From Terrabacter tumescens (GTDB lineage Bacteria; Actinomycetota; Actinomycetes; Actinomycetales; Dermatophilaceae): 64,000 bases of DNA. Shown here in pieces: positions 27,163-35,814 of the stretch. The stretch lies in contig NZ_BMNZ01000003.1 of the NCBI RefSeq assembly GCF_014646815.1, positions 593,631-657,630 on the forward strand, given 5' to 3'. The notes beneath the pieces are model-generated. The model searched no databases, was not told where the DNA came from, and was given only the letters and a program-made list of their open reading frames with translations. The position numbers were made by a program, and so were the translations under genes. Position 1 is the stretch's first letter. Each line of letters begins with the position of its first letter.

Positions 27163-29544
27163 GTGCGCAGGACGTCCAGGGGGCTGCTCAGCCTCGCTCT
27201 CGCAGCCGGCATGGGGGTCGCCGTCGGCGCGCCCATGGTCGGCGCCCAACCGACGGTCGACCGGGTCGCCGGCCAGCCGGCCGACGCCGCCGCCCAGAAG
27301 GGGTCGGACGAGCTCCCCAACCCCAGGGAGGACAAGCGCCGTGCTCTCAAGGAGACGGCCATCAAGCAGGTGCTGAACGGCACGGCCACGCCCGTCAAGA
27401 AGGGCAGGAGCACCGTCGTCAAGGTCAAGGGCGCGAGCAACGGCCAGGGCCCCACCGACGAGTACGTCGAGCTGAGCCGCGAGGGCACCGACAAGATCTT
27501 CGTCATCCTCGCCGAGTTCGGCAACGACCGCAGCGCCAGCTACCCCGACCAGGACACCGACCCCAACACCCCCGGTCCGGTGACCTTCGACGGCCCGCTC
27601 CACAACGCCATCCCCGAGCCGGACCGCACGCTGGACAACTCGACGAACTGGAACGGCAACTACAGCCGCGACTACTTCCAGAACCTCTACTTCGGTGCGG
27701 GCGGCCCCATCGGCGCCGGTGGCGCGCAGGAGAGCGTCAAGCAGTGGTACGAGCGCCAGAGCTCGGGCCGCTACAGCATCTCGGGCGAGGTCTCCGACTG
27801 GGTCAAGGTGCGCTACAACGAGGCGCGCTACGGCCGCTCGAACGGCTTCCCGTGCGCCGGCAACGTCTGCAACAACACGTGGGCCCTCGTGAGGGACGCA
27901 GTCAACCAGTGGGTCGCCGACCAGAAGGCCGCGGGCCGCACGCTCGACCAGATCAAGGCCGACCTGGCGCAGTACGACCAGTGGGACCGCTACGACGTCG
28001 ATGGCGACGGCAACTTCAACGAGCCCGACGGCTTCATCGACCACTTCCAGATCGTGCACTCCGGCGGCGATCAGGCCGACGGTGACCCCTATCAGGGTGA
28101 GGACGCCATCTGGTCGCACCGTTGGTACGCCTCGACCGCGGCCGGTGGCCCGGGCGGGCAGAACGGCACCCCGATCGCCGACACCGGCATGTGGGTCGGC
28201 GACTACACGATCCAGCCCGAGAACGGCGGCATGTCCGTCTTCACGCACGAGTACGGCCACGACCTCGGTCTGCCGGACCTCTACGACAGCGCCACCGGCC
28301 AGGACAACGGCGTCAACTGGTGGTCGATGATGAGCCAGAGCCGCCAGGCCGGTCCGAACGACCAGTCCATCGGCTCGCGCGGCTCGGACTTCGGCGCGTG
28401 GGAGAAGCTCTTCCTCGGCTGGCTCGACTACCAGGTCGTGACGCCGACGGCCAAGGGCACCAAGGTCATGGTCGGCCCGCACGAGTACAACACCGACAAG
28501 AAGCAGGCGGTCATCGTCCCGCTGCCGAAGAAGAACGTCGTCTCGCCCCTCGTGGCCCCGAAGACGGGCTCGAAGGACTTCTACGGCGGTCGCGTCAACG
28601 CGACCGAGGCGACCCTGACCCGCTCGGTGGCTCTCGGTGCCGGCGCCTCGACGCTCACGTTCGCGACGAACTACGCGATCGAGGACTGCGGCTGTGACTA
28701 CGGCTACGTCGAGGTCAACGACGGCTCCGGCTGGACGGCCATCCCCGGCACGGACACCCGTGCCGCCGAGGGCAACGGCATCACCGGCTGGAGCGGTGGG
28801 GCCGAGGGCCAGATGGGCTGGAAGGACGCGTCCTTCGACCTGTCCGCCTACGCGGGCAAGACGGTGCAGGTGCGCTTCCGCTACCACACCGACCCGGCCT
28901 ACACCGAGCTCGGCTGGTTCGTCGACGACGTCAAGGTCGTCAGCAACGGCGCCACCGTCGTCGACACCGGCGCCGAGGGCGGCCTCGAGGGCTGGACGGC
29001 CAACGGCTGGTCGTCGGTCGGCGCGACCGTGACCACGGCGTACGACAACTACTACATCGCCTCGTACCGGAACTACCTGTCGTTCGACAAGTACCTCCAG
29101 AGCGGACCGTACAACTTCGGCTGGCTCACCACCGAGGGCGACAAGGTGGAGCACTTCCCGTACCAGGACGGCCTGCTCGTCAGCTACTGGGACACCTCGC
29201 AGGCGGACAACAACACGGGCGCCCACCCCGGCCAGGGCCTGATCCTGCCGGTCGACGCCAACCCGGAGCCGCGCCCGCTGTCCGACGGCACGCTGCTGCG
29301 CGCACGCATCGCCGGCTACGACGCGCCGTTCTCGACGCAGCAGTCCGACTCGTTCACGTTCCACAAGAACGGGGTGGCCTTCCCGGTCACCGGCGCTGCC
29401 GCCAAGCCGGTCTTCGACGACTCCAAGCAGTTCTGGTACTCGAGCACGCCCTACACCGGCGTCAAGGTCCCGAACAACGGCGTCAACATCGGCATCGAGA
29501 ACCAGTTCGGCACCTCGATGCAGGTCAAGGTCTGGAAGCGCTGA
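27163..29544 (+). CDS. secreted M6-family metalloprotease (immune inhibitor A-like)
   Basis: The 793-residue precursor has a signal peptide (MRRTSRG, a hydrophobic stretch to about 22, cut near VGAQP), a propeptide, then an M6 catalytic domain with the zinc motif HEYGHDLGLPD (H362, E363, H366, D372) and the IFVILAEFGND and WSMMSQSR segments. Two carbohydrate-binding-like beta domains follow, with the ENGGMSVFTHEYGH approach and a MAM-like stretch (EDCGCDYGYVEV). Immune inhibitor A proteins are secreted and degrade host or environmental proteins. The GTG at 27163 follows a very strong GAGGAGGAA. It is monocistronic. Confidence 0.93.
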   Translation: MRRTSRGLLSLALAAGMGVAVGAPMVGAQPTVDRVAGQPADAAAQKGSDELPNPREDKRRALKETAIKQVLNGTATPVKKGRSTVVKVKGASNGQGPTDEYVELSREGTDKIFVILAEFGNDRSASYPDQDTDPNTPGPVTFDGPLHNAIPEPDRTLDNSTNWNGNYSRDYFQNLYFGAGGPIGAGGAQESVKQWYERQSSGRYSISGEVSDWVKVRYNEARYGRSNGFPCAGNVCNNTWALVRDAVNQWVADQKAAGRTLDQIKADLAQYDQWDRYDVDGDGNFNEPDGFIDHFQIVHSGGDQADGDPYQGEDAIWSHRWYASTAAGGPGGQNGTPIADTGMWVGDYTIQPENGGMSVFTHEYGHDLGLPDLYDSATGQDNGVNWWSMMSQSRQAGPNDQSIGSRGSDFGAWEKLFLGWLDYQVVTPTAKGTKVMVGPHEYNTDKKQAVIVPLPKKNVVSPLVAPKTGSKDFYGGRVNATEATLTRSVALGAGASTLTFATNYAIEDCGCDYGYVEVNDGSGWTAIPGTDTRAAEGNGITGWSGGAEGQMGWKDASFDLSAYAGKTVQVRFRYHTDPAYTELGWFVDDVKVVSNGATVVDTGAEGGLEGWTANGWSSVGATVTTAYDNYYIASYRNYLSFDKYLQSGPYNFGWLTTEGDKVEHFPYQDGLLVSYWDTSQADNNTGAHPGQGLILPVDANPEPRPLSDGTLLRARIAGYDAPFSTQQSDSFTFHKNGVAFPVTGAAAKPVFDDSKQFWYSSTPYTGVKVPNNGVNIGIENQFGTSMQVKVWKR

Positions 29545-29563
29545 CACGGAAACCCTTGTGAGA

Positions 29564-29601
29564 CAGTGAGGCCCGCCCCCTTGTGAAGGCGGGCCTCACT
29601 G
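29564..29601. terminator. bidirectional terminator
   Basis: CAGTGAGGCCCGCC (29564-29577) pairs perfectly over 14 bases with GGCGGGCCTCACTG (29588-29601) around a 10-base loop. It lies between the convergent protease and gabT genes, nearer the protease, which it follows by 19 bases. Confidence 0.85.
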
Positions 29602-29676
29602 CTGTTGGAGGAGGTACGCCTTCCGTTCCGTTGCGCTGGAAGGCAACTGGACGGCATACGCCCTCGGGATCACGTC

Positions 29677-31014
29677 TCAGACGGACGCGGCGAACGCCTT
29701 CTCGAAGATGTCGAGGCCCTCGTTGAGCAGCTCGTCGCTCGCGGCTAGCGGCGGCAGGAAGCGGAAGACGTTGCCGTAGGTGCCGCACGTGAGCGTCACG
29801 AGTCCCTCGGCGTGGCAGGCCTTGTTGACCGCGCCGGTGAGGGCGGCGTTCGGCGTGAGGTCGCCGGGGCCGTTGACGAGCTCGACGGCGAGCATGGCGC
29901 CGCGGCCGCGGATGTCGCCGATCTGCGGGTACTTCTCCGCGAGCGCCTTGAGGCGCGGGACGAAGAGGGCCTCGACCTGCTTCGCGCGGCCGCAGAGGTC
30001 CTCCTCCTTCATCGTCTCGATGGCCCCGAGGGCGGAGGCGCAGGCGACGGGGTTGCCGCCGTAGGTGCCGCCGAGGCCGCCACCGTGGATCGAGTCCATG
30101 ACGTCGGCGCGGCCGGTGACGCCGGCGAGCGGGAGGCCACCCGCCATGCCCTTGGCCGTCGTGATGAGGTCGGGCACGACGCCCTCGTGGTCGCTCGCGA
30201 ACCAGTCACCCGTGCGGCAGAAGCCGGTCTGCACCTCGTCGGCGATGAAGAGGATGCCGTTGTCGGTGCACCAGTCGGCGACCTGCTTGACGAATCCCGG
30301 TGCGGGGACGATGAATCCGCCCTCGCCCTGGATCGGCTCGAGGATCACGGCGGCGAGGTTCTCCTCCCCCACCTGCGCGTGCACCTGGCTGACGAACGCG
30401 TCGAAGCTCTCCTTGGCGCAGTCGGCGGGGCCGCCGGGCCAGCGGAACGGGTAGCTCATCGGCGCGCGGTAGACCTCGCCGGCGAAGGGGCCGAACTTGT
30501 GCTTGTAGGGCATGTTCTTGGCCGTCAGCGCCATCGTCAGGTTGGTGCGGCCGTGGTAGGCGTGGTCGAAGGCGACGACGGCGTTGCGGCCGGTGAAGTG
30601 GCGGGCGACCTTGACGGCGTTCTCGACGGCCTCAGCGCCGGAGTTGAAGAGCGCGGTGCGCTTCTCGTGGTCGCCGGGCGTCAGCTCGTTGAGGGCCTCG
30701 GCCACCTCGAGGTACTCCTCGTAGGGGGTCACCATGAAGCACGTGTGGGTGAAGTCCTGCACCTGCGCGGTGACGCGGTCGACGACGCGCGGGGCGGCGT
30801 TGCCGACGGTGGTCACGGCGATGCCGGAGCCGAAGTCGATGAGCTGGTTGCCGTCGACGTCGACGAGGATGCCGCCGCCGGCGCGCTCGACGTAGACCGG
30901 CAGGCCGGTGGAGACGCCGGCGGACACGGCCGCCGTCTTGCGGGCCTGGAGCGCGGCCGACTTCGGGCCGGGGATCGCGGTCTGCAGGAGCCGCTGCTGG
31001 GGGACGTTGCTCAT
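29677..31014 (-). CDS. gabT: 4-aminobutyrate-2-oxoglutarate transaminase
   Basis: A 445-residue class III aminotransferase with the GSGIAVTTVGN start region, NSGAEAVENAVKVAR, the cofactor-binding FDHAYHGRTN, ILEPIQGEGGFIVP, IADEVQTGFCRTG and the PLP lysine in TTAKGMAGGLPLAG. The pattern fits GabT, which moves the amino group of GABA to 2-oxoglutarate to give succinate semialdehyde. No gabD or permease is nearby. The gene stands alone. Confidence 0.93.
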   Translation of the reverse strand: MSNVPQQRLLQTAIPGPKSAALQARKTAAVSAGVSTGLPVYVERAGGGILVDVDGNQLIDFGSGIAVTTVGNAAPRVVDRVTAQVQDFTHTCFMVTPYEEYLEVAEALNELTPGDHEKRTALFNSGAEAVENAVKVARHFTGRNAVVAFDHAYHGRTNLTMALTAKNMPYKHKFGPFAGEVYRAPMSYPFRWPGGPADCAKESFDAFVSQVHAQVGEENLAAVILEPIQGEGGFIVPAPGFVKQVADWCTDNGILFIADEVQTGFCRTGDWFASDHEGVVPDLITTAKGMAGGLPLAGVTGRADVMDSIHGGGLGGTYGGNPVACASALGAIETMKEEDLCGRAKQVEALFVPRLKALAEKYPQIGDIRGRGAMLAVELVNGPGDLTPNAALTGAVNKACHAEGLVTLTCGTYGNVFRFLPPLAASDELLNEGLDIFEKAFAASV

Positions 31015-31090
31015 GGGGGCCAGTATGCCGTCCGGCCGGGTCCCTGCGGAACCCGAGTCGCAGGGGCGTCCGGGTGCGCAATCCGTACCT

Positions 31091-31154
31091 GAACGACGCG
31101 TTCGGTCGCGAACTCAGCGGCAGAGCATCGCATTCGCGACCGAACGCGTCGTTC
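31091..31154. repeat. perfect 22-base inverted repeat
   Basis: Arms at 31091-31112 and 31133-31154 are exact reverse complements over 22 bases, with a 20-base spacer. The core of each arm is GACGCGTTCGGTCGCG or its complement. It lies between the end of the VOC gene and the gabT start. It may end the ArsR operon transcript, but it is longer and more perfect than the other terminators here and has no T-run. Confidence 0.75.
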
Positions 31155-31181
31155 GGCGCACCCGAGCGGGAGGAGTGCTGC

Positions 31182-31622
31182 TCAGTGCTCGAGGTCCTCG
31201 CCGAACCGGCCGCGCGCCTCGTGCGCGATGAGCGGCCGGTCGGCGCGCACCTTGAGCTCCTGCACGGCCCACGAGTTGCCGTCGAGGTCGGAGAAACCGA
31301 AGAAGGTGCCGCCGTCGCGCGGGTCGATGACCTGGATCTCCGAGCACTCGACGCCGCGCCCGACGAGCTCGGCCCGGGCCGCCTCGGCGTCGGCGACGAC
31401 GAGCTGGATGCCGTGCAGCGACCCGGGCTCCATCGCCCGCTGCGCCGGCAGGTCGCCGACGACGATCGAGCAGCCCGAGCCACGTGGCGTCAGCTGGGCG
31501 ACATGCATGTGCTCGTTCGTCGTGTCGTGGTCGAGGTCGAAGCCGACCTGGTCACGGTAGAAGGCGATCGCGGCATCCAGGTCCCTCACCGGGACGATGA
31601 CGACCTCGAGGGTCCAGTCCAC
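31182..31622 (-). CDS. VOC-family (glyoxalase-like) protein
   Basis: A 146-residue protein with two beta-alpha-beta-beta-beta repeats of the vicinal oxygen chelate fold: VVIVPVRDLDAAIAFYRDQV at the start and GIQLVVADAEAARAELVGRG in the middle, ending FFGFSDLDGNSWAVQEL. Family members bind a metal and act as dioxygenases, glyoxalases or antibiotic-binding proteins. The start is a GTG at 31622, six bases after the AHSA1 stop. Third gene of the ArsR operon. Confidence 0.85.
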   Translation of the reverse strand: MDWTLEVVIVPVRDLDAAIAFYRDQVGFDLDHDTTNEHMHVAQLTPRGSGCSIVVGDLPAQRAMEPGSLHGIQLVVADAEAARAELVGRGVECSEIQVIDPRDGGTFFGFSDLDGNSWAVQELKVRADRPLIAHEARGRFGEDLEH

Positions 31623-31628
31623 CGGGGA

Positions 31629-32135
31629 TCAGCCCTGCGCGGGCACGGAGGAGGACGTGGACCGCTCGGCGACGAGCTCGTCGAGACGCTCGTAGCCCTC
31701 GGCCATGCCCTTCTCCATGCCGCTCTCGACCATCATGTCGCGGCCCTCGACGGTGCGACCGATGCTGCGCCCCTCGAGCCGGCACCGGCCGTCACCGAGG
31801 TCGACGAAGCGCATGAACTCGATGGCGACCTCGTCGGGCGCGCCCTCGAACTCGAAGGTCTGGATGGCGAGGTCGTTGTCGCGGACGGTGTGGAACGTGC
31901 CGTGGAAGCCGAACTCCATGCCCTCGGGGTTGCGGTGGGTGTAGCGGTAGCCGCCGCCCGAGGTGAAGTCCCAGCGCTCGATCTGCATCTCGTAGCCCCT
32001 CGGCCCGAGCCACTGTCGGACGAGCTCGGGGTCGCGGTGGGCATTGAAGACGACCCCGACGGGGGCGTCGAACTCGCGCGTGAAGTCGATCCACGGCACG
32101 CCGGCAGGAATGTCGAGGGTGAGGTGGTTGGTCAT
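31629..32135 (-). CDS. AHSA1/SRPBCC-domain protein
   Basis: A 168-residue protein of the AHSA1 branch of the SRPBCC fold: FTREFDAPVGVVFNAHRDPELVRQWLGPRG, then SGGGYRYTHR and a C-terminal amphipathic helix ending GYERLDELVAER. Its start overlaps the ArsR stop by four bases. This ArsR-AHSA1 pairing is common in actinobacteria; the role is unknown, often suggested as small-molecule sensing or binding. Confidence 0.88.
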   Translation of the reverse strand: MTNHLTLDIPAGVPWIDFTREFDAPVGVVFNAHRDPELVRQWLGPRGYEMQIERWDFTSGGGYRYTHRNPEGMEFGFHGTFHTVRDNDLAIQTFEFEGAPDEVAIEFMRFVDLGDGRCRLEGRSIGRTVEGRDMMVESGMEKGMAEGYERLDELVAERSTSSSVPAQG

Positions 32136-32524
32136 GACTGCTTCTCCTTGTCCGTGCTGATCTGTGTGGTCGCCCGGGCGCTGCCGGGTGCGGTGCTGTG
32201 TTCGAGGACCGCGTCGAGCGCGCGGAAGCGCTGCTCGGCGGCGAGCCGGTAGCGGTCGATCCAGGCCGTCATGGCCTCGAGCCGGGCGGCCTCGAGGTGC
32301 ACGGGGCGCCGCTGCGCGTCACGGGTGCGGCTCACGAGGCCGGCCTGCTCGAGCACCTGGATGTGCTTGCTGACGGCCTGCTTGCTGATCTCGAACGGTT
32401 CGGCGAGCTCGTTGACGGTCGCGGCGCCCCGGCTGAGGCGAGCGATGATGGCGCGCCGGACGGGGTCGGCCAGAGCCGCGAAGGCGCGGTCGAGGTCGGC
32501 GTCCGAGACGGGCGGGAGAACCAT
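32132..32524 (-). CDS. ArsR-family transcriptional regulator
   Basis: A 130-residue winged-helix protein: ALADPVRRAIIARLSRGAAT, the recognition segment FEISKQAVSKHIQVLEQAGL and the wing SRTRDAQRRPVHL. No metal-binding cysteine motif is visible, so it is of the non-metal ArsR type that pairs with AHSA1 proteins. The start at 32524 is preceded by GGAG. It should bind the repeat 18 bases upstream and control its own operon. Confidence 0.9.
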   Translation of the reverse strand: MVLPPVSDADLDRAFAALADPVRRAIIARLSRGAATVNELAEPFEISKQAVSKHIQVLEQAGLVSRTRDAQRRPVHLEAARLEAMTAWIDRYRLAAEQRFRALDAVLEHSTAPGSARATTQISTDKEKQS

Positions 32525-32541
32525 GGTCAACTGACTCCTTG

Positions 32542-32559
32542 ATCAACTAATAGGTTGAT
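32542..32559 (-). promoter_or_regulatory. probable ArsR operator
   Basis: ATCAAC (32542-32547), six AT-rich bases, GTTGAT (32554-32559) form a short dyad directly upstream of the arsR-type gene. It has the shape of ArsR operators and stands out as AT-rich. Confidence 0.6.
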
Positions 32560-32616
32560 TACAACAGCGACTGCTCGCCCCGTCAAGCCCCTCGGGCCGG
32601 ACATCACCTCGATAGC

Positions 32617-32657
32617 CGCAGATGCGGGTATAGAGTCGCCTTCATGCCGCATCTGCG
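32617..32657 (+). promoter_or_regulatory. inverted repeat and promoter at the TOBE regulator start
   Basis: Arms CGCAGATGCGG (32617-32627) and CCGCATCTGCG (32647-32657) are perfect over 11 bases; the right arm overlaps the first codons of the regulator gene. Between them a -10-like TATAGA (32629-32634) lies 9 bases before the ATG, which fits a leaderless start. It may be the operator for the TOBE regulator itself or for molybdate control. Confidence 0.5.
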
Positions 32658-33039
32658 TATCACCGAGGCTGCCGCGCTCCTCGGCGTCTCCGACGACACC
32701 GTCCGTCGCATGGTCGACTCAGGCCGCCTCGACGGCGCCACCGACGACGCCGGCCGCCGCACCGTCGACGGCGCCCAGCTCGCAGCCGTGGCCCAGGAGC
32801 TCGCGCATCCGGCTGCGGTCGGCACCATCGGGGGTGCGTCCGCCCGCAACCGGATGCGCGGCATCGTCACCGCCATCACCCAGGACATCGTGATGGCCAA
32901 GGTGGAGCTGCAGTGCGGCCCCTTCCGGATCGTCTCGCTGCTCTCGAGCGAGTCGGTCGACGACCTCGCCCTCGAAGTGGGCTCGGTCGCCGTGGCCAGC
33001 GTCAAGTCGACCCACGTCGTCGTGGAGGTCCCCGCATGA
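32644..33039 (+). CDS. excisionase-type HTH plus TOBE domain regulator (molybdate)
   Basis: The 131-residue protein has a MerR/excisionase-like helix-turn-helix (LRITEAAALLGVSDDTVRRMVDSGRL, residues 3-30) and one molbindin/TOBE domain (about 65-131, from SARNRMRGIVTAITQDIVMA). TOBE domains bind molybdate or tungstate, so this is a small ModE-like sensor. Its stop overlaps modA (ATGA), making it the first gene of the molybdate operon. Confidence 0.88.
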   Translation: MPHLRITEAAALLGVSDDTVRRMVDSGRLDGATDDAGRRTVDGAQLAAVAQELAHPAAVGTIGGASARNRMRGIVTAITQDIVMAKVELQCGPFRIVSLLSSESVDDLALEVGSVAVASVKSTHVVVEVPA

Positions 33040-33893
33040 GCGCGCGCGGGAGCACGCGCGTGACCACGCTCCTCCCCCGAGCCCGGCGAGGTGCCCGCCG
33101 GCCAGTGGCGCCCACCGTCGTCGCGCTCGCGACCGCCGGCAGCCTCCTGCTCGCCGGCTGCGGCAGCACCACCCCCACCAGCGCCGACGGCGCCCGCCAG
33201 CCGGGGACGACCGGCACCTCGAGGGCCGACCTCCAGGGCACGGTCACGGTCCTGGCCGCGGCCTCGCTCACCGAGTCGTTCGACGCGCTGAAGAAGGACT
33301 TCGAGGCCGCCCACCCCGGCGTCACCGTCGAGACCTCCTACGGCTCGAGCGCGACCCTCGTGCAGCAGGTCGACAACGGCGCGCCCGCATCGGTCATCGC
33401 CCTGGCCGGGGCCACCGCGGCCGAGCCCCTCGACAAGAGCATGGTCAAGGACACGAAGACCTTCGCCACCAACGTCCTCGAGATCGCGGTGCCGCCGAGC
33501 AACCCTGCCGACGTCGCCTCGATCAACGACCTCGCGAAGCCCACGGTCAAGGTCGTGCTGTGTGCCGACACGGTGCCGTGCGGCAAGGCGGCCCAGGCGA
33601 CCTTCACAAAGGCTCGCATCGTGCCCAACGTCGTGAGCAAGGAGGTCGACGTCAAGGCGACGCTCGCCAAGGTCAAGCTCGCCGAGGCCGATGCCGCCGT
33701 GGTCTACCACTCCGACGTCGTCGCGGCGAAGGACTCCGTCAAGGGCGTCGCGATCGAGCCGCAGCTCAACACGAGCCTCGCCTACCCCGTCATCACACTC
33801 GCCGACGACGCCGCCAGCCAGGCCTTCGTCGCCTACCTGCTGAGCGCCAAGGGCCTCGCCACGGTGCAGTCGTTCGGCTTCGGCGCGCCCTGA
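33036..33893 (+). CDS. modA: molybdate-binding lipoprotein ModA
   Basis: A 285-residue substrate-binding lipoprotein. After a basic N-terminus and a hydrophobic stretch comes the lipobox LLLAGC with the lipidated Cys near residue 42. The mature part shows the ModA pattern: VTVLAAASLTESFDAL, SYGSSATLVQQVDNGAP, VLCADTVPCG and DAAVVYHSDV. It captures molybdate outside the membrane for the ModBC transporter. It overlaps the TOBE gene by four bases and has GGAGG upstream. Confidence 0.95.
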   Translation: MSARGSTRVTTLLPRARRGARRPVAPTVVALATAGSLLLAGCGSTTPTSADGARQPGTTGTSRADLQGTVTVLAAASLTESFDALKKDFEAAHPGVTVETSYGSSATLVQQVDNGAPASVIALAGATAAEPLDKSMVKDTKTFATNVLEIAVPPSNPADVASINDLAKPTVKVVLCADTVPCGKAAQATFTKARIVPNVVSKEVDVKATLAKVKLAEADAAVVYHSDVVAAKDSVKGVAIEPQLNTSLAYPVITLADDAASQAFVAYLLSAKGLATVQSFGFGAP

Positions 33894-33930
33894 GCGCCGG
33901 GCTGTGCGGCCACCGGCAGGATGACGTGAC

Positions 33931-34716
33931 ATGAGGTATGCCGCCGGCTGGCGTTCGCGCGTCGCCCTCGGCATCCCTGCCGGGCTGGCTCTCCTGCTGC
34001 TCGTCGTCCCTCTCGTCGCGCTGATGCTCCGGGCCGACTGGGCGCGCGTCCCCTCCGACCTCGCGACGCCGACCGTCCTTCCGGCACTGCGCCTCTCGCT
34101 GACGACGACGTCCATCACCGCGGCGCTCTGCCTGCTGCTCGGCACCCCCCTGGCCTGGTTCCTCGCCCGCTCCGACCACCGCGCCACGAGCTGGGTGCGG
34201 GCGCTGCTCACCGTCCCGCTCGTGCTGCCCCCGGTCGTGGGCGGCGTGGCCCTGCTCATGACGTGGGGCCGCACCGGTCTCGTCGGCCAGCACCTGACGC
34301 CGTTCGGCATCCAGATCCCCTTCACCACCGTCGCGGTCGTGCTCGCCGAGACCTTCGTCGCGATGCCCTACTACGTGCTGGCCGTCGAGGGCGCCATGCG
34401 TGGCCTCGACCCCCGGCTCGAGGCGGTGGCGCGCACCCTCGGCGCGACCGACCTGCGCTACCTCCGCACCGTGGGCATCCCCCTCGTGCTGCCGGGCATC
34501 GCGAGCGGCCTGGCGCTCGCATGGGCGCGGGCCCTCGGCGAGTTCGGCGCGACCATCACCTTCGCCGGCAACTTCCAGGGCCGCACGCAGACCCTGCCGC
34601 TGCTCGTCTACGTCGAGCTCGAGCGCGACCCGCAGGTGGCGATCTCGATCAGCATCATGCTGCTCGCCGTCAGCGTGCTCGTGCTCGGTGTGCTCCGCGG
34701 GCGGTGGCTCCGGTGA
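33931..34716 (+). CDS. modB: molybdate ABC transporter permease ModB
   Basis: A 261-residue permease with about five to six membrane helices and the EAA coupling loop EAVARTLGATDLRYLRTVGIP near residue 165. PLVLPPVVGGVALLMTWGR and ALGEFGATITFAGNFQGRT are ModB hallmarks. It starts at an ATG at 33931, 37 bases after modA, and its stop overlaps modC (GTGA). Confidence 0.95.
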   Translation: MRYAAGWRSRVALGIPAGLALLLLVVPLVALMLRADWARVPSDLATPTVLPALRLSLTTTSITAALCLLLGTPLAWFLARSDHRATSWVRALLTVPLVLPPVVGGVALLMTWGRTGLVGQHLTPFGIQIPFTTVAVVLAETFVAMPYYVLAVEGAMRGLDPRLEAVARTLGATDLRYLRTVGIPLVLPGIASGLALAWARALGEFGATITFAGNFQGRTQTLPLLVYVELERDPQVAISISIMLLAVSVLVLGVLRGRWLR

Positions 34717-35786
34717 GCGCACCCCGCAGCCACGCGGACGGTCTCGACGCGCGAGTCCGCCTGTCGCGCGGCACGATGGACCTCGACGTCCCCCTGACCG
34801 CCGAGCCCGGGCAGGTGATCGGCGTGCTCGGCCCCAACGGCGGTGGCAAGACGACCACGGTGCTGGCCCTCGCCGGCGTGCTGGCCCTCGAGGAGGGCCA
34901 CGTCCGCGTCGGCGGTGACGTCTGGGACGACGGCCGCCGCCGCCTCGCACCCGAACGGCGCCGGGTCGGGCTCATGCTCGCCGACAGCCTCCTCTTCCCC
35001 CACCTGCGCGCCGTCGACAACGTCGCCTACGGCCCCCGCAGCCGCGGCGTAGACCACCACCGGGCCCGGGAGCGCGCCCACCTCGAGCTCGAGCGCGTGG
35101 GCCTCGCGGACCGTGCGGCGTCACGGCCGCGCGAGCTGTCGTCGGGCCAGCAGGCGCGGGTCGCCCTGGCCCGCGCCCTGGCGACCGACCCCGCGCTGCT
35201 GCTCCTCGACGAGCCGCTCGCGGCCCTCGACCCGGACACGCGCGCCCGCACGCGCAGCGACCTCGCGGCCCGCCTCACGGCATACGACGGGGTGACCGTC
35301 ATCGTCACCCACGACCCGCTCGACGCGCTGACGCTCGCCGACCACCTCGTCTTCGTCGAGGACGGACGCGTCACCCAATCCGGCACCCCGGCCGAGGTGC
35401 TGAGCGAGCCGAGGAGCGCCTACGTCGGCACGGTGGTCGGCCTCAACCTGTATGCGGGACAAGGCGACTCGCACGGCCACGTGACCACGGTCAAGGGCGG
35501 CGTCGTCGTCACGACGAGCCCGACCGAGGGAAGTGTCTGGGCGACCGTGCCGCCGAGTGCGGTGTCCCTGCACCTCCACGAGCCCGAGGGCTCGCCGCGC
35601 AACGCGTGGCGGCTGCGCATCGCGTCGGTGACGATGCAGGGCCAGTCGGCGCGCGTCGGACTCGTCGGTGAGCTGCCGCTGACCGCGGAGGTGACGCTCG
35701 AGTCGGTCACGGCACTCGGCCTGCAGGTGGGCCAGGAGGTCTGGGCCGCGGTCAAGGCGACAGAGGTCCGCACCTACCCCCGCTGA
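34713..35786 (+). CDS. modC: molybdate ABC transporter ATPase ModC
   Basis: The 357-residue ATPase has Walker A GPNGGGKTT near residue 40, Walker B LLLLDEPLAALD, the H-loop VTHDP and a C-terminal TOBE/molybdate-sensing region (about 290-357). The signature reads LSSGQQARVALA, with Ser in place of the first Gly of LSGGQ. It powers molybdate uptake with ModB. The GTG start overlaps the modB stop. The operon appears to end here; the next gene is convergent. Confidence 0.95.
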   Translation: MSAPRSHADGLDARVRLSRGTMDLDVPLTAEPGQVIGVLGPNGGGKTTTVLALAGVLALEEGHVRVGGDVWDDGRRRLAPERRRVGLMLADSLLFPHLRAVDNVAYGPRSRGVDHHRARERAHLELERVGLADRAASRPRELSSGQQARVALARALATDPALLLLDEPLAALDPDTRARTRSDLAARLTAYDGVTVIVTHDPLDALTLADHLVFVEDGRVTQSGTPAEVLSEPRSAYVGTVVGLNLYAGQGDSHGHVTTVKGGVVVTTSPTEGSVWATVPPSAVSLHLHEPEGSPRNAWRLRIASVTMQGQSARVGLVGELPLTAEVTLESVTALGLQVGQEVWAAVKATEVRTYPR

Positions 35787-35814
35787 CCCGCCTACCCGCA
35801 GACTCCCCCTCCCC

